Assembly (NCBI GenBank): GCA_948467735.1
Contig: CAOKFN010000008.1
Location: 1-64,000 of the forward strand
Source: an uncultured bacterium
Lineage (GTDB): Bacteria > Bacillota > Clostridia > Lachnospirales > Lachnospiraceae
Direction of reading: 5' to 3'
DNA: 64,000 bases
Below are positions 51,161-60,800 of the stretch, piece by piece. Every line of letters starts with the position of its first letter. Within the stretch, counting starts at the first letter, position 1. The notes under the pieces are model-generated. The model had not been told where the DNA came from. It saw only the letters and a program-made list of their open reading frames with translations, and made no database searches. A program made the translations under genes and the position numbers.

Positions 51161-51691
51161 TTACGATATTCCAACCTGTTCTTTGATATATTTCATTGTC
51201 ATGTAAGGAATTAAAGTCAACCCCTCTTTTGATAATATTTCCGCCGCGTCGTCATTCCTTTGAATGGCGCAGAGAACAAAATCAACCTTTGCACCTGCTT
51301 CACGCAGCATATTAGCGCTTTTAATAATCTGCCCCCCTGTTGTAACTATGTCCTCAACAATACAAATATTTCTTCCGCTAACCGGCGCGCCCTCTGCAAA
51401 CTTACACGTTCCATACTCCTTTGCTTTTTTTCTGACAAAAGCGCATTCCATCCCTGACTCTAAACTAATCGCCGTTACAAGGGGAATTCCTCCCAGTTCA
51501 AGCCCCGCCAGAATTTGACTATCCTTCGGTATCAGCTCGCACATTCCCTTTGCAATTTTTCTCAGCAGCTCTGGATTTGCTTCAAATAAGTACTTATCAA
51601 AATATTCATTTGAATACTGACCTGAGCGCAATAAGAATTTCCCTTCTAAATGAGCCTCCTTATAAATCTCCAACGCAATATTTCGCTTCAT
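51161..51691 (-). CDS. pyrE: Orotate phosphoribosyltransferase
   Basis: Converts orotate and PRPP to OMP in pyrimidine synthesis. 176 residues: GKFLLRSGQYSNEYFDKY at the start, LAGLELGGIPLVTAISL, FVRKKAKEYGT, and the PRPP-binding CIVEDIVTTGGQIIKSA. The ATG at 51691 has AAAGGAG close by. It is separate from other pyr genes here; carAB lies 6 kb away. The sequence is of the shorter type common outside the PyrE core group, so a related phosphoribosyltransferase role is a small possibility. Confidence 0.88.
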   Translation of the reverse strand: MKRNIALEIYKEAHLEGKFLLRSGQYSNEYFDKYLFEANPELLRKIAKGMCELIPKDSQILAGLELGGIPLVTAISLESGMECAFVRKKAKEYGTCKFAEGAPVSGRNICIVEDIVTTGGQIIKSANMLREAGAKVDFVLCAIQRNDDAAEILSKEGLTLIPYMTMKYIKEQVGIS

Positions 51692-51838
51692 GTGAATCTC
51701 CTTTCGCTTTTGCAAAATTTATAGTTTGTCGGTATCTTCCTGTGAAAGTATGGCACAAATCCGAACCGGAGCGCAAGCTTTGCTGCGGGCCCCCACCTAA
51801 TTCGCAGGCCTTTCGGGCATGGCGGCACCCGAACTTAT

Positions 51839-52744
51839 TCATTGTATCAGTTCCAGCCACTCGGCAGGTATCGGACTTGGATCGAAGGGCACCCATGGAA
51901 GCGTTCTCCAGTCTGCCGTGAGCAGGTCATTGAGAAAAGCCGCCGGTTCCGGAAAAGGAATATACAGCTGCGGCAATTCGGAATGACTGCTGCGCCACAT
52001 GGCATATTCTTTTGAAAAGGTTTTATATTCCGGCAAGGGAAGCTTTTGGAACTCGTCTTCATCCAGCACCCTTGCCGCCAGCCGATATAAACCATGGCCA
52101 TAAATAAAGAGCTTTTTCTCCACGGAAGTAAAATCGGTATGCAGAACCTTGCATGCATTCTCCAAATATTCGCCTGCTTTTGCCACATCATGGGCCTGCA
52201 ATGCCAGCAGATAAGCAATGGCCGCAGCCTCCCATTTTGGCCATTTCCCCGTTACGAACTTCTCAGCCCTTGGAACGGCATAATCCAAAAGCGCATGATC
52301 CTGATACCAGATTCCTGCCAGCAGAACCTCTCCCACTCTTTTTAAGGGATATTCGCCTTTTCCTATCTCGTTATACTTCTTAGGCGTCCTATCCGCCGGA
52401 AAAAGATGCTCCACACTTTTGTCGTCTCCTATCGCCATCGCCGTCAACGCCTCGAAAAAACCGGCGCCGCTAGGCGGATCATCAAACGGGACATATACAG
52501 GGCAGATATCCAGCCTGCACCGCTGATAATAATAATTGCTCAGCCCCCGCCAGTCTTTATTTGCAAGCAGATTGTAAAAAGTATCTTCAAAGTCAGCATG
52601 AAAATAATAAAGAATATAATATAAATGTTTTAAATCATAGTGATTCCACCCCGGTTCCAGCTTGTCCATTTTGTAGCAGCGATCCGTTACGTCCTGTATA
52701 AATAAATGAAAACCATCCGTTTGGCCAAGATTATTATTTTCCAT
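51839..52744 (-). CDS. Unrecognised helical protein, 301 residues
   Basis: Soluble and mostly helical. Landmarks are YDLKHLYYILYYFHADFEDTF, a WRGLSNYYYQRCRLDI segment, VGEVLLAGIWYQDHALLDYA, and a C-terminal PFPEPAAFLNDLLTADWRTL. The TPR-like helical layout recalls immunity proteins such as Imm49, but the match is not firm. It is the first of three adjacent small minus-strand genes with separate starts, next to an ATPase pseudogene. GGAGGG lies upstream at a rather long distance. Confidence 0.5.
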   Translation of the reverse strand: MENNNLGQTDGFHLFIQDVTDRCYKMDKLEPGWNHYDLKHLYYILYYFHADFEDTFYNLLANKDWRGLSNYYYQRCRLDICPVYVPFDDPPSGAGFFEALTAMAIGDDKSVEHLFPADRTPKKYNEIGKGEYPLKRVGEVLLAGIWYQDHALLDYAVPRAEKFVTGKWPKWEAAAIAYLLALQAHDVAKAGEYLENACKVLHTDFTSVEKKLFIYGHGLYRLAARVLDEDEFQKLPLPEYKTFSKEYAMWRSSHSELPQLYIPFPEPAAFLNDLLTADWRTLPWVPFDPSPIPAEWLELIQ

Positions 52745-52882
52745 AAGTCCGACTTTTCCCTCCACAATTTTCCAGCCGAAAACTTTCGGCTTTCTCTTGA
52801 CAATAATACTGCTTAACAGACCTTGTTACAGTCAATCAGACCATTCACATGCTGATTGGGCGCTTCCTTCAGCAGCCGCTCA

Positions 52883-53359
52883 TCAACCCCGTAAAAAATA
52901 CAAGAACATATCATTTGAATCCTTATAATAGTTCAACATCCTCTCATAAATACTTCTTGTTTGTCCTTCATCTCCCCACGATAAACAGTCATCCGCATAA
53001 TTTAAAGCAAAAAATGGTTCTCTGTCTTGAAGAACTCCCGGCAGGTTTTCCCACAAATGATACATTCGGCCGGCAAAACGCTTGATATCATGACAGCTGT
53101 TATAATACGCCATTAACTTGTCCATTAAAATTCTGCCAAACCGTTCATAATCAAACCTATTGTAGTCAATATGTGTTTTTATATAAATAATCGCTCTTGT
53201 TATATCTGTCTCCCATACCAGAGATAACAAATGTTCATCTTCGGGATTATCAAGAAACAGCTCGTTAAGCCTATCGTTATACGCGTCCTCCGCCGCGATA
53301 TCCTCATGCAGCAAAAGCGCAAAAACCAATAATTCCTCCATGGCCAATGGTTTCTCCAT
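52883..53359 (-). CDS. Unrecognised acidic protein, 158 residues
   Basis: Acidic and helical: MEELLVFALLLHEDIAAEDAY, DITRAIIYIKTHIDYNRFDYE, and a Tyr-rich end YERMLNYYKDSNDMF. No family recognised. It lies between two other orphan genes of similar composition and may belong with them. An ATG seven codons further in is an alternative start. Confidence 0.45.
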   Translation of the reverse strand: MEKPLAMEELLVFALLLHEDIAAEDAYNDRLNELFLDNPEDEHLLSLVWETDITRAIIYIKTHIDYNRFDYERFGRILMDKLMAYYNSCHDIKRFAGRMYHLWENLPGVLQDREPFFALNYADDCLSWGDEGQTRSIYERMLNYYKDSNDMFLYFLRG

Positions 53360-53464
53360 GTTTTTGTGTTCCCTTTATCTATTTTTTGCACACTTCCCGT
53401 CAATATCTGTCCATGTCTTTCACCGCTTGTACCTCCTATGAAAATACCTGATCTTCATGGCTTA

Positions 53465-53944
53465 TCAGGGCATACCATGTCCCGGCTCCTTCAAGTTCTC
53501 AAACCAGTTTGCGAGAGGTATCAGCCCGGAATTTATAAAGCTCATTCCCCTTTCACGATAGATAAAATATCCTCCCCTTTCAAATAATTGAATGATTGGT
53601 TCATACACATTCATACAATCAATATATTTGATATCTTTATCTGACAATATGGCGGATTTTATATAATAAATCACTACCGATGTGGAAAGCGACGGGTTTT
53701 GTATCATATTCCGAACGTCTTCATTACATTTGTTCAATAATTTATCATCTATAGGGCAGTCTGCGAAAAAAGAAGACAGGTCTGTCATGAAAGGAAGGCT
53801 GGGAATTATATGATTGTCATTACAGAATGCCGCCATTTTTCTTAGAAATTCAACTCCTAATTCCCTATCCTTTTCATGGCCGTTCTCTCCCATGTTATTC
53901 CAATTTATATGATTCAGCCTTTCTATGACTTTTTCCGCATACAT
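53465..53944 (-). CDS. Unrecognised protein, 159 residues
   Basis: Starts MYAEKVIERLNHINWNNMGE after AAGGAG with seven-base spacing, 24 bp after the end of the ATPase pseudogene, so the two probably formed one unit. Middle SLPFMTDLSSFFADCPIDDK and a C-terminal FENLKEPGHGMP. I recognise no family. Given the position after an OLD/AAA-type ATPase it could be the second component of a defence-like pair; this is inference only. Confidence 0.5.
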   Translation of the reverse strand: MYAEKVIERLNHINWNNMGENGHEKDRELGVEFLRKMAAFCNDNHIIPSLPFMTDLSSFFADCPIDDKLLNKCNEDVRNMIQNPSLSTSVVIYYIKSAILSDKDIKYIDCMNVYEPIIQLFERGGYFIYRERGMSFINSGLIPLANWFENLKEPGHGMP

Positions 53945-53968
53945 CAATGTACTCCTTATGGTACCATA

Positions 53969-55365
53969 TTAAGATTGTCTCAGAGCCAGCAGGAAATCTT
54001 CATACATTGATTCCACTAAATTCAATGCCGTTCCGATTTCCCCTTTCTCATCCGCATCCTGTAAATCCAGAAGTTCATCAAATTCTTTATGAATCACCTT
54101 TGCAATTTCATCAATTCTTTCATTCTGAATCATGTGTATTTCCGCATCCATGCAATTCTCAACCGTTCCGTTTTTAACAAACCAAGAATTAAAATTCCTA
54201 TCGTCGAGCCAGACGGATTTGGGTATAATATTATCCGCCTTTTTTGAATATTTCTCCGGAATGCCATGCGCGTACAATAAATGTTCAAGGTTCCAAGAAC
54301 ATATGGGCTATGTGTGGTCAGCACAATGGAATGATTGCAATTGCTTACCAGCGCAATCAATTCCGTAATATACTTTTGTGATTCCGGAAACAAATGTGAT
54401 TCCGGCTCTTCGATAATAAATAAAACCGGATTCTGCCCCAGCAGATAATAAAATAATAAATTTAAAATCCATACGCATTCCTGCTGGCCCGAAGAAGAAA
54501 AATTGATTTTTACATATTTCCCGTTATCAAGAACTATCTGTTCTTCCCCGTTGCTGCAGCGATATGTGCCCCGCAGTATTTTCCCGATAAGCTGCAAAGC
54601 CTGCTACACAACCTTAAATGGCAAAACGGTCTTGGCTGCGTTATATGCCGCCAACCCCCCAAGCCCTTCCGAAAATTCCGGCTTAATTCGCAGTATCCTT
54701 TCCAAGTAGTCCTTTGTACAATTGTCCAAAGCTCTCTTCTGAATATCATCCATAGTCGCATAAATATATCCCAGCTGCTGTGATAATAATGTTATCATGC
54801 TTCGCCCTGCCGGAATATACACAACGGAATAATTATCAGCAAATAAATTCTGCAGTTCCGCCCGAAACTTTCTTAAGTCTTCTTCTGAAATCCCTAATGG
54901 CGTAATTGAAAAGCATTGATTGTTTGCATATAAAAAATTGATTAATTCACCGCTGAGCGTTATCCATATATAATTTGGAGTATTGAATCTCGTTTCTTCT
55001 TTCAGCGAAACCTTTACAGAACAAGTATCCGTAAAGTAATATTCCATAAACATCTCATTTGACATGGCCCAAGACGATCCAAATGTCCTTAAAAATTTTT
55101 CTTTTAAATAGTTTTCCAGCCCCTTCCTTAAATTCATCCCATGAACCACAGCATACTCTGTTTCCAGCCCATTTGCAGGAACCGTATCAAATGCCTGCGT
55201 TTTTGCCAGATTTACAATATCTTCTTTTATGGTTCTAAAATAATAAATCGCTTTTGCTATCGTGCTTTTCCCGGATGCCTGAAATCCCGTCAATGTCATA
55301 AACGGAGAACATTCCAGTTCACACCGCTCTATCGGGCCAAGTTTGTTGATAATTAACCTATGCAT
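53969..55365 (-). pseudogene. AAA/OLD-like ATPase, broken by an amber codon and a frameshift
   Basis: Reassembled, this is a 465-residue predicted ATPase. Part one (55365-54607) has MHRLIINKLGPIERC and Walker A TGFQASGKSTIAKA. At 54604-54606 an in-frame TAG interrupts. The same frame continues with LQLIGKILRGTYRCSNGEEQ, Walker B VLFIIEEPESHLFPESQKYI and the histidine loop IVLTTHSPYVLGTL. Near 54285 one base appears lost (AACATTTATTG for a likely AACAATTTATTG), and the end LLYAHGIPEKYSKKADNIIP continues in another frame to 53969. All core motifs survive, so inactivation is recent. Such ATPases occur in phage-defence loci and elsewhere; the role is not known. Confidence 0.8.
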
Positions 55366-55425
55366 TACGATTACCTCCTCTCACCCCTTTCACCATCCAG
55401 CCGCTGCTTTCGCTGTCAGGATATC

Positions 55426-55536
55426 CCTCCGACCGCTATGCACATCTTATTCTTCCGCTGGACATATCCCATTCTGCCGCTATGCATGTTCCATTCCGCC
55501 GTTAGGAATTTCCCATTCCGCCGCTGAGCATGTCTT
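55426..55536. repeat. 22-bp tandem repeat, five units
   Basis: CATTCCGCCGCTATGCATGT-type units start at 55426, 55448, 55470, 55492 and 55514, exactly 22 bp apart. It fills the gap between the ATPase pseudogene and the phosphoesterase. Confidence 0.88.
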
Positions 55537-55554
55537 ATTTCTGTTGCTTCCTTC

Positions 55555-56547
55555 TTAGAATGATTTTTCTCTGCCGTAATAATACTCATACGCTCTTTTC
55601 CAGACACGCTCCGGAATATGGGGCCAGATACACTTTCCCTCCTCTTCGGCGCAATACTCCATTGCTTTCTGTAAAACCTCCCCATGGCCGCAGACTCCCG
55701 TCCGCAGCACTTGCTCCGTAATCCGGCACCAATAAGGCGCCGCCGCATCCATACCGGAAATATGCAGATTCTCGATTTCTTTTTCCACATCATAAGGAAG
55801 AGAGATAAATTCCTCCTTCCAACGGCTTCCCTCCTCCTGCAGCAGCATAAACTGCGCCAGCCCTCCGCTTAAAAGTGGAATTCCCGCCGAACCGGGATTT
55901 AAGACGCATCTGCCTTTGTATTCTATCTTTCTTTGAACATGGGTATGCCCGCACAGGATAAGCCTTGTACCGCCCGCCTCCATGGAATTCTTCTCTTTCC
56001 ATGGGATACCCTGTTTCATGAAATGCTCCGCTTCCATAGAACGTTCGATTTCCATGGAATGCTCTGTCTTTATGGAATGTTCGATTCCTATAAGGTATTG
56101 GCCTTCCATAATTTCATAAGTATTTTTCTGCCCCGGATACAGTCCTTCATTGATTCTGCGCGGCGACCCATGGCATAGCGTAATGGGTTCCATCGCCGAA
56201 AACCGTAGCACTTTCGTCATTTCCAGTTCCGAGAAAAATTTTATATCCCTCTCGGTCAGATTATGATAGACATAATACAGACAGCCCGTCGTGGAATTCT
56301 GTGTTTTCCATTCCCCGTCATTTTTGTAATTCAGCCAGTAATCCTCTTTGTTTCCTTTGATAAACACACAGGGATGAGCGTCTTTCAAGGCGTACAGAAA
56401 TTCCATGCTTCTCTGCGGAAACGCAAGTTCTCCAAGATAGTCCCCCAGAAATATAAACGCTTTGGCCCCTCTTTCCAGCGCATATTGTGTACAGGTCTGA
56501 AGGGCCTCATAATTTCCATGAATATCCGACAAAACCGCAATTTTCAT
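55555..56547 (-). CDS. Metallophosphoesterase, YfcE/MJ0936-like, with repeat insert
   Basis: About 330 residues. MKIAVLSDIHGNYEAL, FIFLGDYLGE, VFIKGNKEDYW (GNKE in place of GNHE), LCHGSPRR and LCGHTHVQRKIEY give the two-metal site. Between LCHGSPRR and GHTH there are eight hexapeptides (EHSMEI, ERSMEA and so on) from an 18-bp repeat, in a loop away from the metal motifs. A C-terminal helical extension of about 90 residues (YWCRITEQVLRTGVCGHGEV) follows the core. GGAGG five bases before 56547 sets the start. Substrate unknown. Confidence 0.88.
   Translation of the reverse strand: MKIAVLSDIHGNYEALQTCTQYALERGAKAFIFLGDYLGELAFPQRSMEFLYALKDAHPCVFIKGNKEDYWLNYKNDGEWKTQNSTTGCLYYVYHNLTERDIKFFSELEMTKVLRFSAMEPITLCHGSPRRINEGLYPGQKNTYEIMEGQYLIGIEHSIKTEHSMEIERSMEAEHFMKQGIPWKEKNSMEAGGTRLILCGHTHVQRKIEYKGRCVLNPGSAGIPLLSGGLAQFMLLQEEGSRWKEEFISLPYDVEKEIENLHISGMDAAAPYWCRITEQVLRTGVCGHGEVLQKAMEYCAEEEGKCIWPHIPERVWKRAYEYYYGREKSF
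55984..56115 (-). repeat. 18-bp tandem repeat, eight units, in phosphoesterase gene
   Basis: Cores at 55984, 56003, 56020, 56038, 56056, 56074, 56092 and 56110; one pair is off by a single base but frame is kept overall. TTCCATGGAATGCTCTGT at 56051 is identical to the units in the mutS2-like gene 7 kb away. Confidence 0.92.
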
Positions 56548-56689
56548 CTCCGCCTCCATATTATTACGGCAGCACAAAACCGTCTGCCTCATAAAAGCGT
56601 ATGGCCCCGCGGCTTTTCTCCCTGCTTCCGTGCATTCCTTCGTCATAATAGCGCTGTTTTACAGCATTTTGGCCCTGTAGAGTCCCCTC

Positions 56690-57103
56690 TTATCTTTCGC
56701 CGCAGTTCCCGCCGTTTCCGCCGCAGCCGTGCCTATCCTCCCCACAGTCTCCCCCATGATGCTCATGGCCGTGATGGTCGCACTGCACATCGGGATTATA
56801 AGCGAGACTTCCTTCCAGAAATGCCTTCACTGCCTGATCGGCATTTCCTGCCACACCGCCATATAACTGAATTCCTGCTTCCTCAAGGGCCATCCTTGCA
56901 CCGCCTCCAATACCGCCGCAGATCAGCATATCCACCTTCATTTGGGCCAGAATACCCGCAAGAGCCCCATGCCCGCTGCCATTTGTGTCCACCACCTGTT
57001 CTTTTGTAATCTGCCCCTCAGAGACATCATAGATTTTAAATTGTTCCGTGTGTCCAAAATGCTGAAATACCTCTCCGTTTTCGTAAGTTACCGCAATTCT
57101 CAT
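56690..57103 (-). CDS. NifX/NifB-like dinitrogenase cofactor-domain protein
   Basis: A 137-residue protein with a complete NifX/NafY-type domain: MRIAVTYENGEVFQHFGHTEQF, VDMLICGGIGGGARMAL, AVKAFLEGSL. The C-terminal 30 residues are rich in His, Cys and Gly (DHHGHEHHGGDCGED and CGGNGGNCGE), a likely metal-binding tail. Relatives in clostridia accompany Mrp/NBP35 or hydrogenase genes and are thought to handle iron-sulfur or metal clusters. No nitrogenase gene is near. Single-gene unit. Confidence 0.87.
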   Translation of the reverse strand: MRIAVTYENGEVFQHFGHTEQFKIYDVSEGQITKEQVVDTNGSGHGALAGILAQMKVDMLICGGIGGGARMALEEAGIQLYGGVAGNADQAVKAFLEGSLAYNPDVQCDHHGHEHHGGDCGEDRHGCGGNGGNCGER

Positions 57104-57275
57104 GTTATTCTCTCCTTCCTGTCATACCAAGCTCTCAACTCATTCAGCTTGTATTATCTCTTTTTGAATAATTGCAATAAAAAAAATTCTCTCTTAATAA
57201 TGGACGCGTTCCTTTTCGCTATACTCAATGGCGGAAAGTTGCACTTGCTTCCTATCATGTATTTTTCAGAACTTA

Positions 57276-57848
57276 CTAAGTTCCGATAAAAAGCACGCTC
57301 CTGATAACAGGAAGCTGTCCCTGCTTCCTAATCATATATTTTTGTATTACTTCTTTATAAGTTTCACTATAAAATTCTGCTTCCAGTTCTCCCCCGCAGT
57401 TTTTTATCACATTGGCGGAAGCGATATTTGACTTATCACAGGATATTATCACTTCGGAAATTCCGAGCGTATCGTATACCTTCAAAGCATCCTTAAGCAT
57501 ATTGGACCCATAATGCTTTCTGCGCTCCGTGGGCCGTATGCAATATCCGATATTTCCTCCTTCTTTCCGCAGAAAATCATTTAATGCCAATCGCAGATTT
57601 ATCATTCCGACAATTTTATCATCCTCTTGGCGGACATAAAAATAAGTTAAGCTCGGTACCTTTGACGGCGAAATATTTGCAATATCCATATCCGCTATCA
57701 CCTTTTTGAGCCACTCTTCATATGTGGATTTTTTCAGATACTTATCCAAGGAACCGCTTCCGTTAATCTCGGAATGATACGCATAAAATTCATTGATAAA
57801 CTGTATTGCTGCTTCTTTACGGCTTATATCGGGAAAAACAAATTTCAT
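57276..57848 (-). CDS. GNAT family N-acetyltransferase
   Basis: A 190-residue acetyltransferase: LTYFYVRQEDDKIVGMINLRL, then motif A NIGYCIRPTERRKHYGSNML (R-x-x-G-S in the degenerate form of this subgroup) and EVIISCDKSNIASANVIKNCG. This subgroup is common and its acceptors are unknown. It lies about 50 bp after carB on the same strand, and could be read through from it. Confidence 0.87.
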   Translation of the reverse strand: MKFVFPDISRKEAAIQFINEFYAYHSEINGSGSLDKYLKKSTYEEWLKKVIADMDIANISPSKVPSLTYFYVRQEDDKIVGMINLRLALNDFLRKEGGNIGYCIRPTERRKHYGSNMLKDALKVYDTLGISEVIISCDKSNIASANVIKNCGGELEAEFYSETYKEVIQKYMIRKQGQLPVIRSVLFIGT

Positions 57849-57898
57849 AATTACCCCCCATGCTTCCTGTCGTCAAATGCGGCGCATGCTTTCCCTGC

Positions 57899-60800
57899 TT
57901 ACAGCTGGGCGATATCCACCAGCGTCAGCTCATTGCTGGCATTTTCCAAGCTTGTCACCAGAGCCTTTGCCGTGTCCATGGCGGTGATGCAGTACACCCC
58001 CGTCTCAATGGAAGTGCGGCGGATTAAGAATCCGTCTCTGGACTTGTCCCGCCCCTGCGTGGGCGTGTCGATCACAAGGTCGATCTTATGCCCCAGAATT
58101 AAGTCCATAACCGTGGGGGATTCCTGAGAAATCTTATTCACCTTTCTCGCCTTGACACCCGCCTCATTCAGCGCCGCCGCAGTGCTTCGGGTGGCGTAAA
58201 TCGTGTAGCCCAGCTTTTCAAAGCGGCGGCCGATGGCAATAGCCTCCCCCTTGTCCGCATCTTTCACCGTGATAATCATATTTTTATACTTGGGAAGGCT
58301 GATGCCCGCGCCCAGAAACGCCTTGTAGAGCGCCTCGTTAAAAGATTTCGCAATCCCCAGACACTCGCCCGTGGACTTCATCTCCGGCCCCAAGCTGATT
58401 TCCGCCCCCCGTATTTTCTCGAAAGAAAACACTGGCATCTTGACGGCATAATATTCCGCCTCCGGCTGCAGGCCCGGCTGATAGCCCAGCTCCCGAATGG
58501 TTCTGCCAATCATCACCTCCACCGCCAGATTTACAATGGGAATGCCTGTCACCTTGCTGATATAGGGCACGGTTCGGGAGGAACGGGGATTGACCTCGAT
58601 GACATATACGTCCTCTTCGATGGCGATAAACTGAATATTGATTAAGCCTTTTACATGAAGGGCCTTCGCCAGCCTTCTGGTGTACTCCGCGATTTTTTCC
58701 TTCACCAGCCTTCCGATGGTGGGCGCGGGATACACGGAGATGCTGTCCCCGGAATGTACGCCCGTGCGCTCAATATGCTCCATAATACCGGGAATCAGAA
58801 TATCCGTGCCGTCGCAGACCGCATCCACCTCAATTTCCTTGCCCTGCAAGTACTTATCCACCAGAATCGGATGATCCTGCGCAATCCTGTTGATGATTGC
58901 CATGAATTCCTCGATTTCCGCATCGGAGATGGCAATCTGCATCCCCTGTCCCCCCAGCACATAAGAGGGCCGCACCAGCACGGGATAGCCCAGACGGTTC
59001 GCAACCTTCTTCGCCTCCTCCGCGGTGTAGACGGTCCCCCCTGCCGCACGGGGAATCCGGGTTTCTTCCAGTATCTTGTCAAAAAGCTCCCTGTCCTCCG
59101 CAGCGTCCACATCCTCCGCCTTCGTGCCAAGGATGGGCACTCCCATCTTCAGCAGGCTCTCGGTAAGTTTAATCGCGGTCTGTCCGCCAAACTGCACCAC
59201 GGCCCCGTCCGGTTTCTCAATATTCACGATGGATTCCACATCCTCCGGGGTCAAGGGTTCAAAATACAATTTATCCGCAATGTCAAAATCGGTGCTCACC
59301 GTCTCCGGATTGTTGTTGATAATGATGGTCTCGAAACCCGCCTTGGAAAAGGCCCATGTGGCATGGACGGAGCAATAGTCGAACTCAATCCCCTGCCCGA
59401 TGCGGATGGGGCCGGAGCCAAGCACCAGAACCTTTTTGCGCCCCTTCGTCTCCTTTGCCTCGCACTCCCCTCCATATACGGAATAGTAATAAGGGGTGGA
59501 CGCGGCAAATTCCGCCGCGCAGGTGTCCACCATCCTATAAACGGCCCTGATACCGTTCTCATTGCGCAGCTTCTTGATCTCCTCCTCCTGCTTTCCGGTC
59601 AGCCTCCCAATGACATGATCCGGAAATTCCATCCGTTTCGCTTCCTTTAACAGCGGTATGGTCAGTTCTTTTGTCTGAAGGGCCTGCTCCATCTCCACAA
59701 GAATGGCAATTTTGTCAATAAACCATGTATCAATCATTGTAATATCATGTATTTCTTCATAACCGATACCTTTTCTGAGCGCCTCGGCAATCACCCATAT
59801 GCGCTGATCATCCACCACCTTCAGCCGTTTCTTCAATTCCTCCAGCGTAAGTGCGCTGAAATCATAGCTGAGCAGGCAGTCCACATGCTGCTCTAAAGAG
59901 CGGATGGCCTTCATCAAAGCGCCCTCAAAGCTGTCGCAGATGCTCATGACCTCCCCTGTGGCCTTCATCTGGGTGGTTAATGTCCGTTTTGCCGTCAGAA
60001 ATTTATCAAAAGGAAGTCTTGGAAGCTTTACCACGCAGTAGTCCAGCGCAGGTTCAAAGCTGGCGTAGGTTTTCTTGGTGATTGCATTTGTGATTTCATC
60101 CAGTGTATAACCCAGCGCAATCTTCGCCGCCACTTTCGCGATAGGATAGCCGGTTGCCTTGGAAGCAAGGGCGGAAGAACGGCTGACCCGGGGATTGACC
60201 TCGATGACGCAGTACTCAAAGCTGGTGGGATGCAGCGCGAACTGCACGTTGCAGCCCCCCGTGATCTGCAGCTCGCTGATGATTTTCAACGCGGAAGTCC
60301 GAAGCATCTGATATTCTTTGTCGCTGAGCGTCTGGGAGGGGGCGACTACGATACTGTCCCCCGTATGCACGCCCACGGGGTCGATATTTTCCATGTTGCA
60401 CACAGTGATGCAGTTTCCCGCGCCGTCCCGCATGACCTCGTACTCGATTTCCTTCCAGCCGGCAATGCAGCGCTCCACCAGCACCTGCCCCACCCGGGAA
60501 AGCCGCAGGCCGTTCTCCAGAATCTCTTCCAGCTCCGCCCTGTTCCCCGCAATGCCGCCCCCGGAACCGCCCAAGGTATAGGCCGGACGAAGCACCACCG
60601 GATACCCTATGGAATCCGTAAAGGCAATGCCGTCCTCCACACTCTCCACCACCTTGGAAGCCGCGCAGGGTTCCCCGATGCGCTCCATCAGGTCTTTAAA
60701 CTCCTGCCGGCCCTCAGCGTTTCTTATGGTTGCCGCAGTGGTTCCCAGAAGCTTCACCCCATGAGCTGCCAGAAATCCCGACTCTTCCAGCTCCATGCCC

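Noticed and set aside
51716..51838. A short Cys/His-rich reading upstream of pyrE
   Set aside because: No start signal, and it overlaps the end of the next gene. It appears to be non-coding.
58655..59650. A long plus-strand frame opposite carB
   Set aside because: Antisense to a fully conserved carB, with no recognisable domain.
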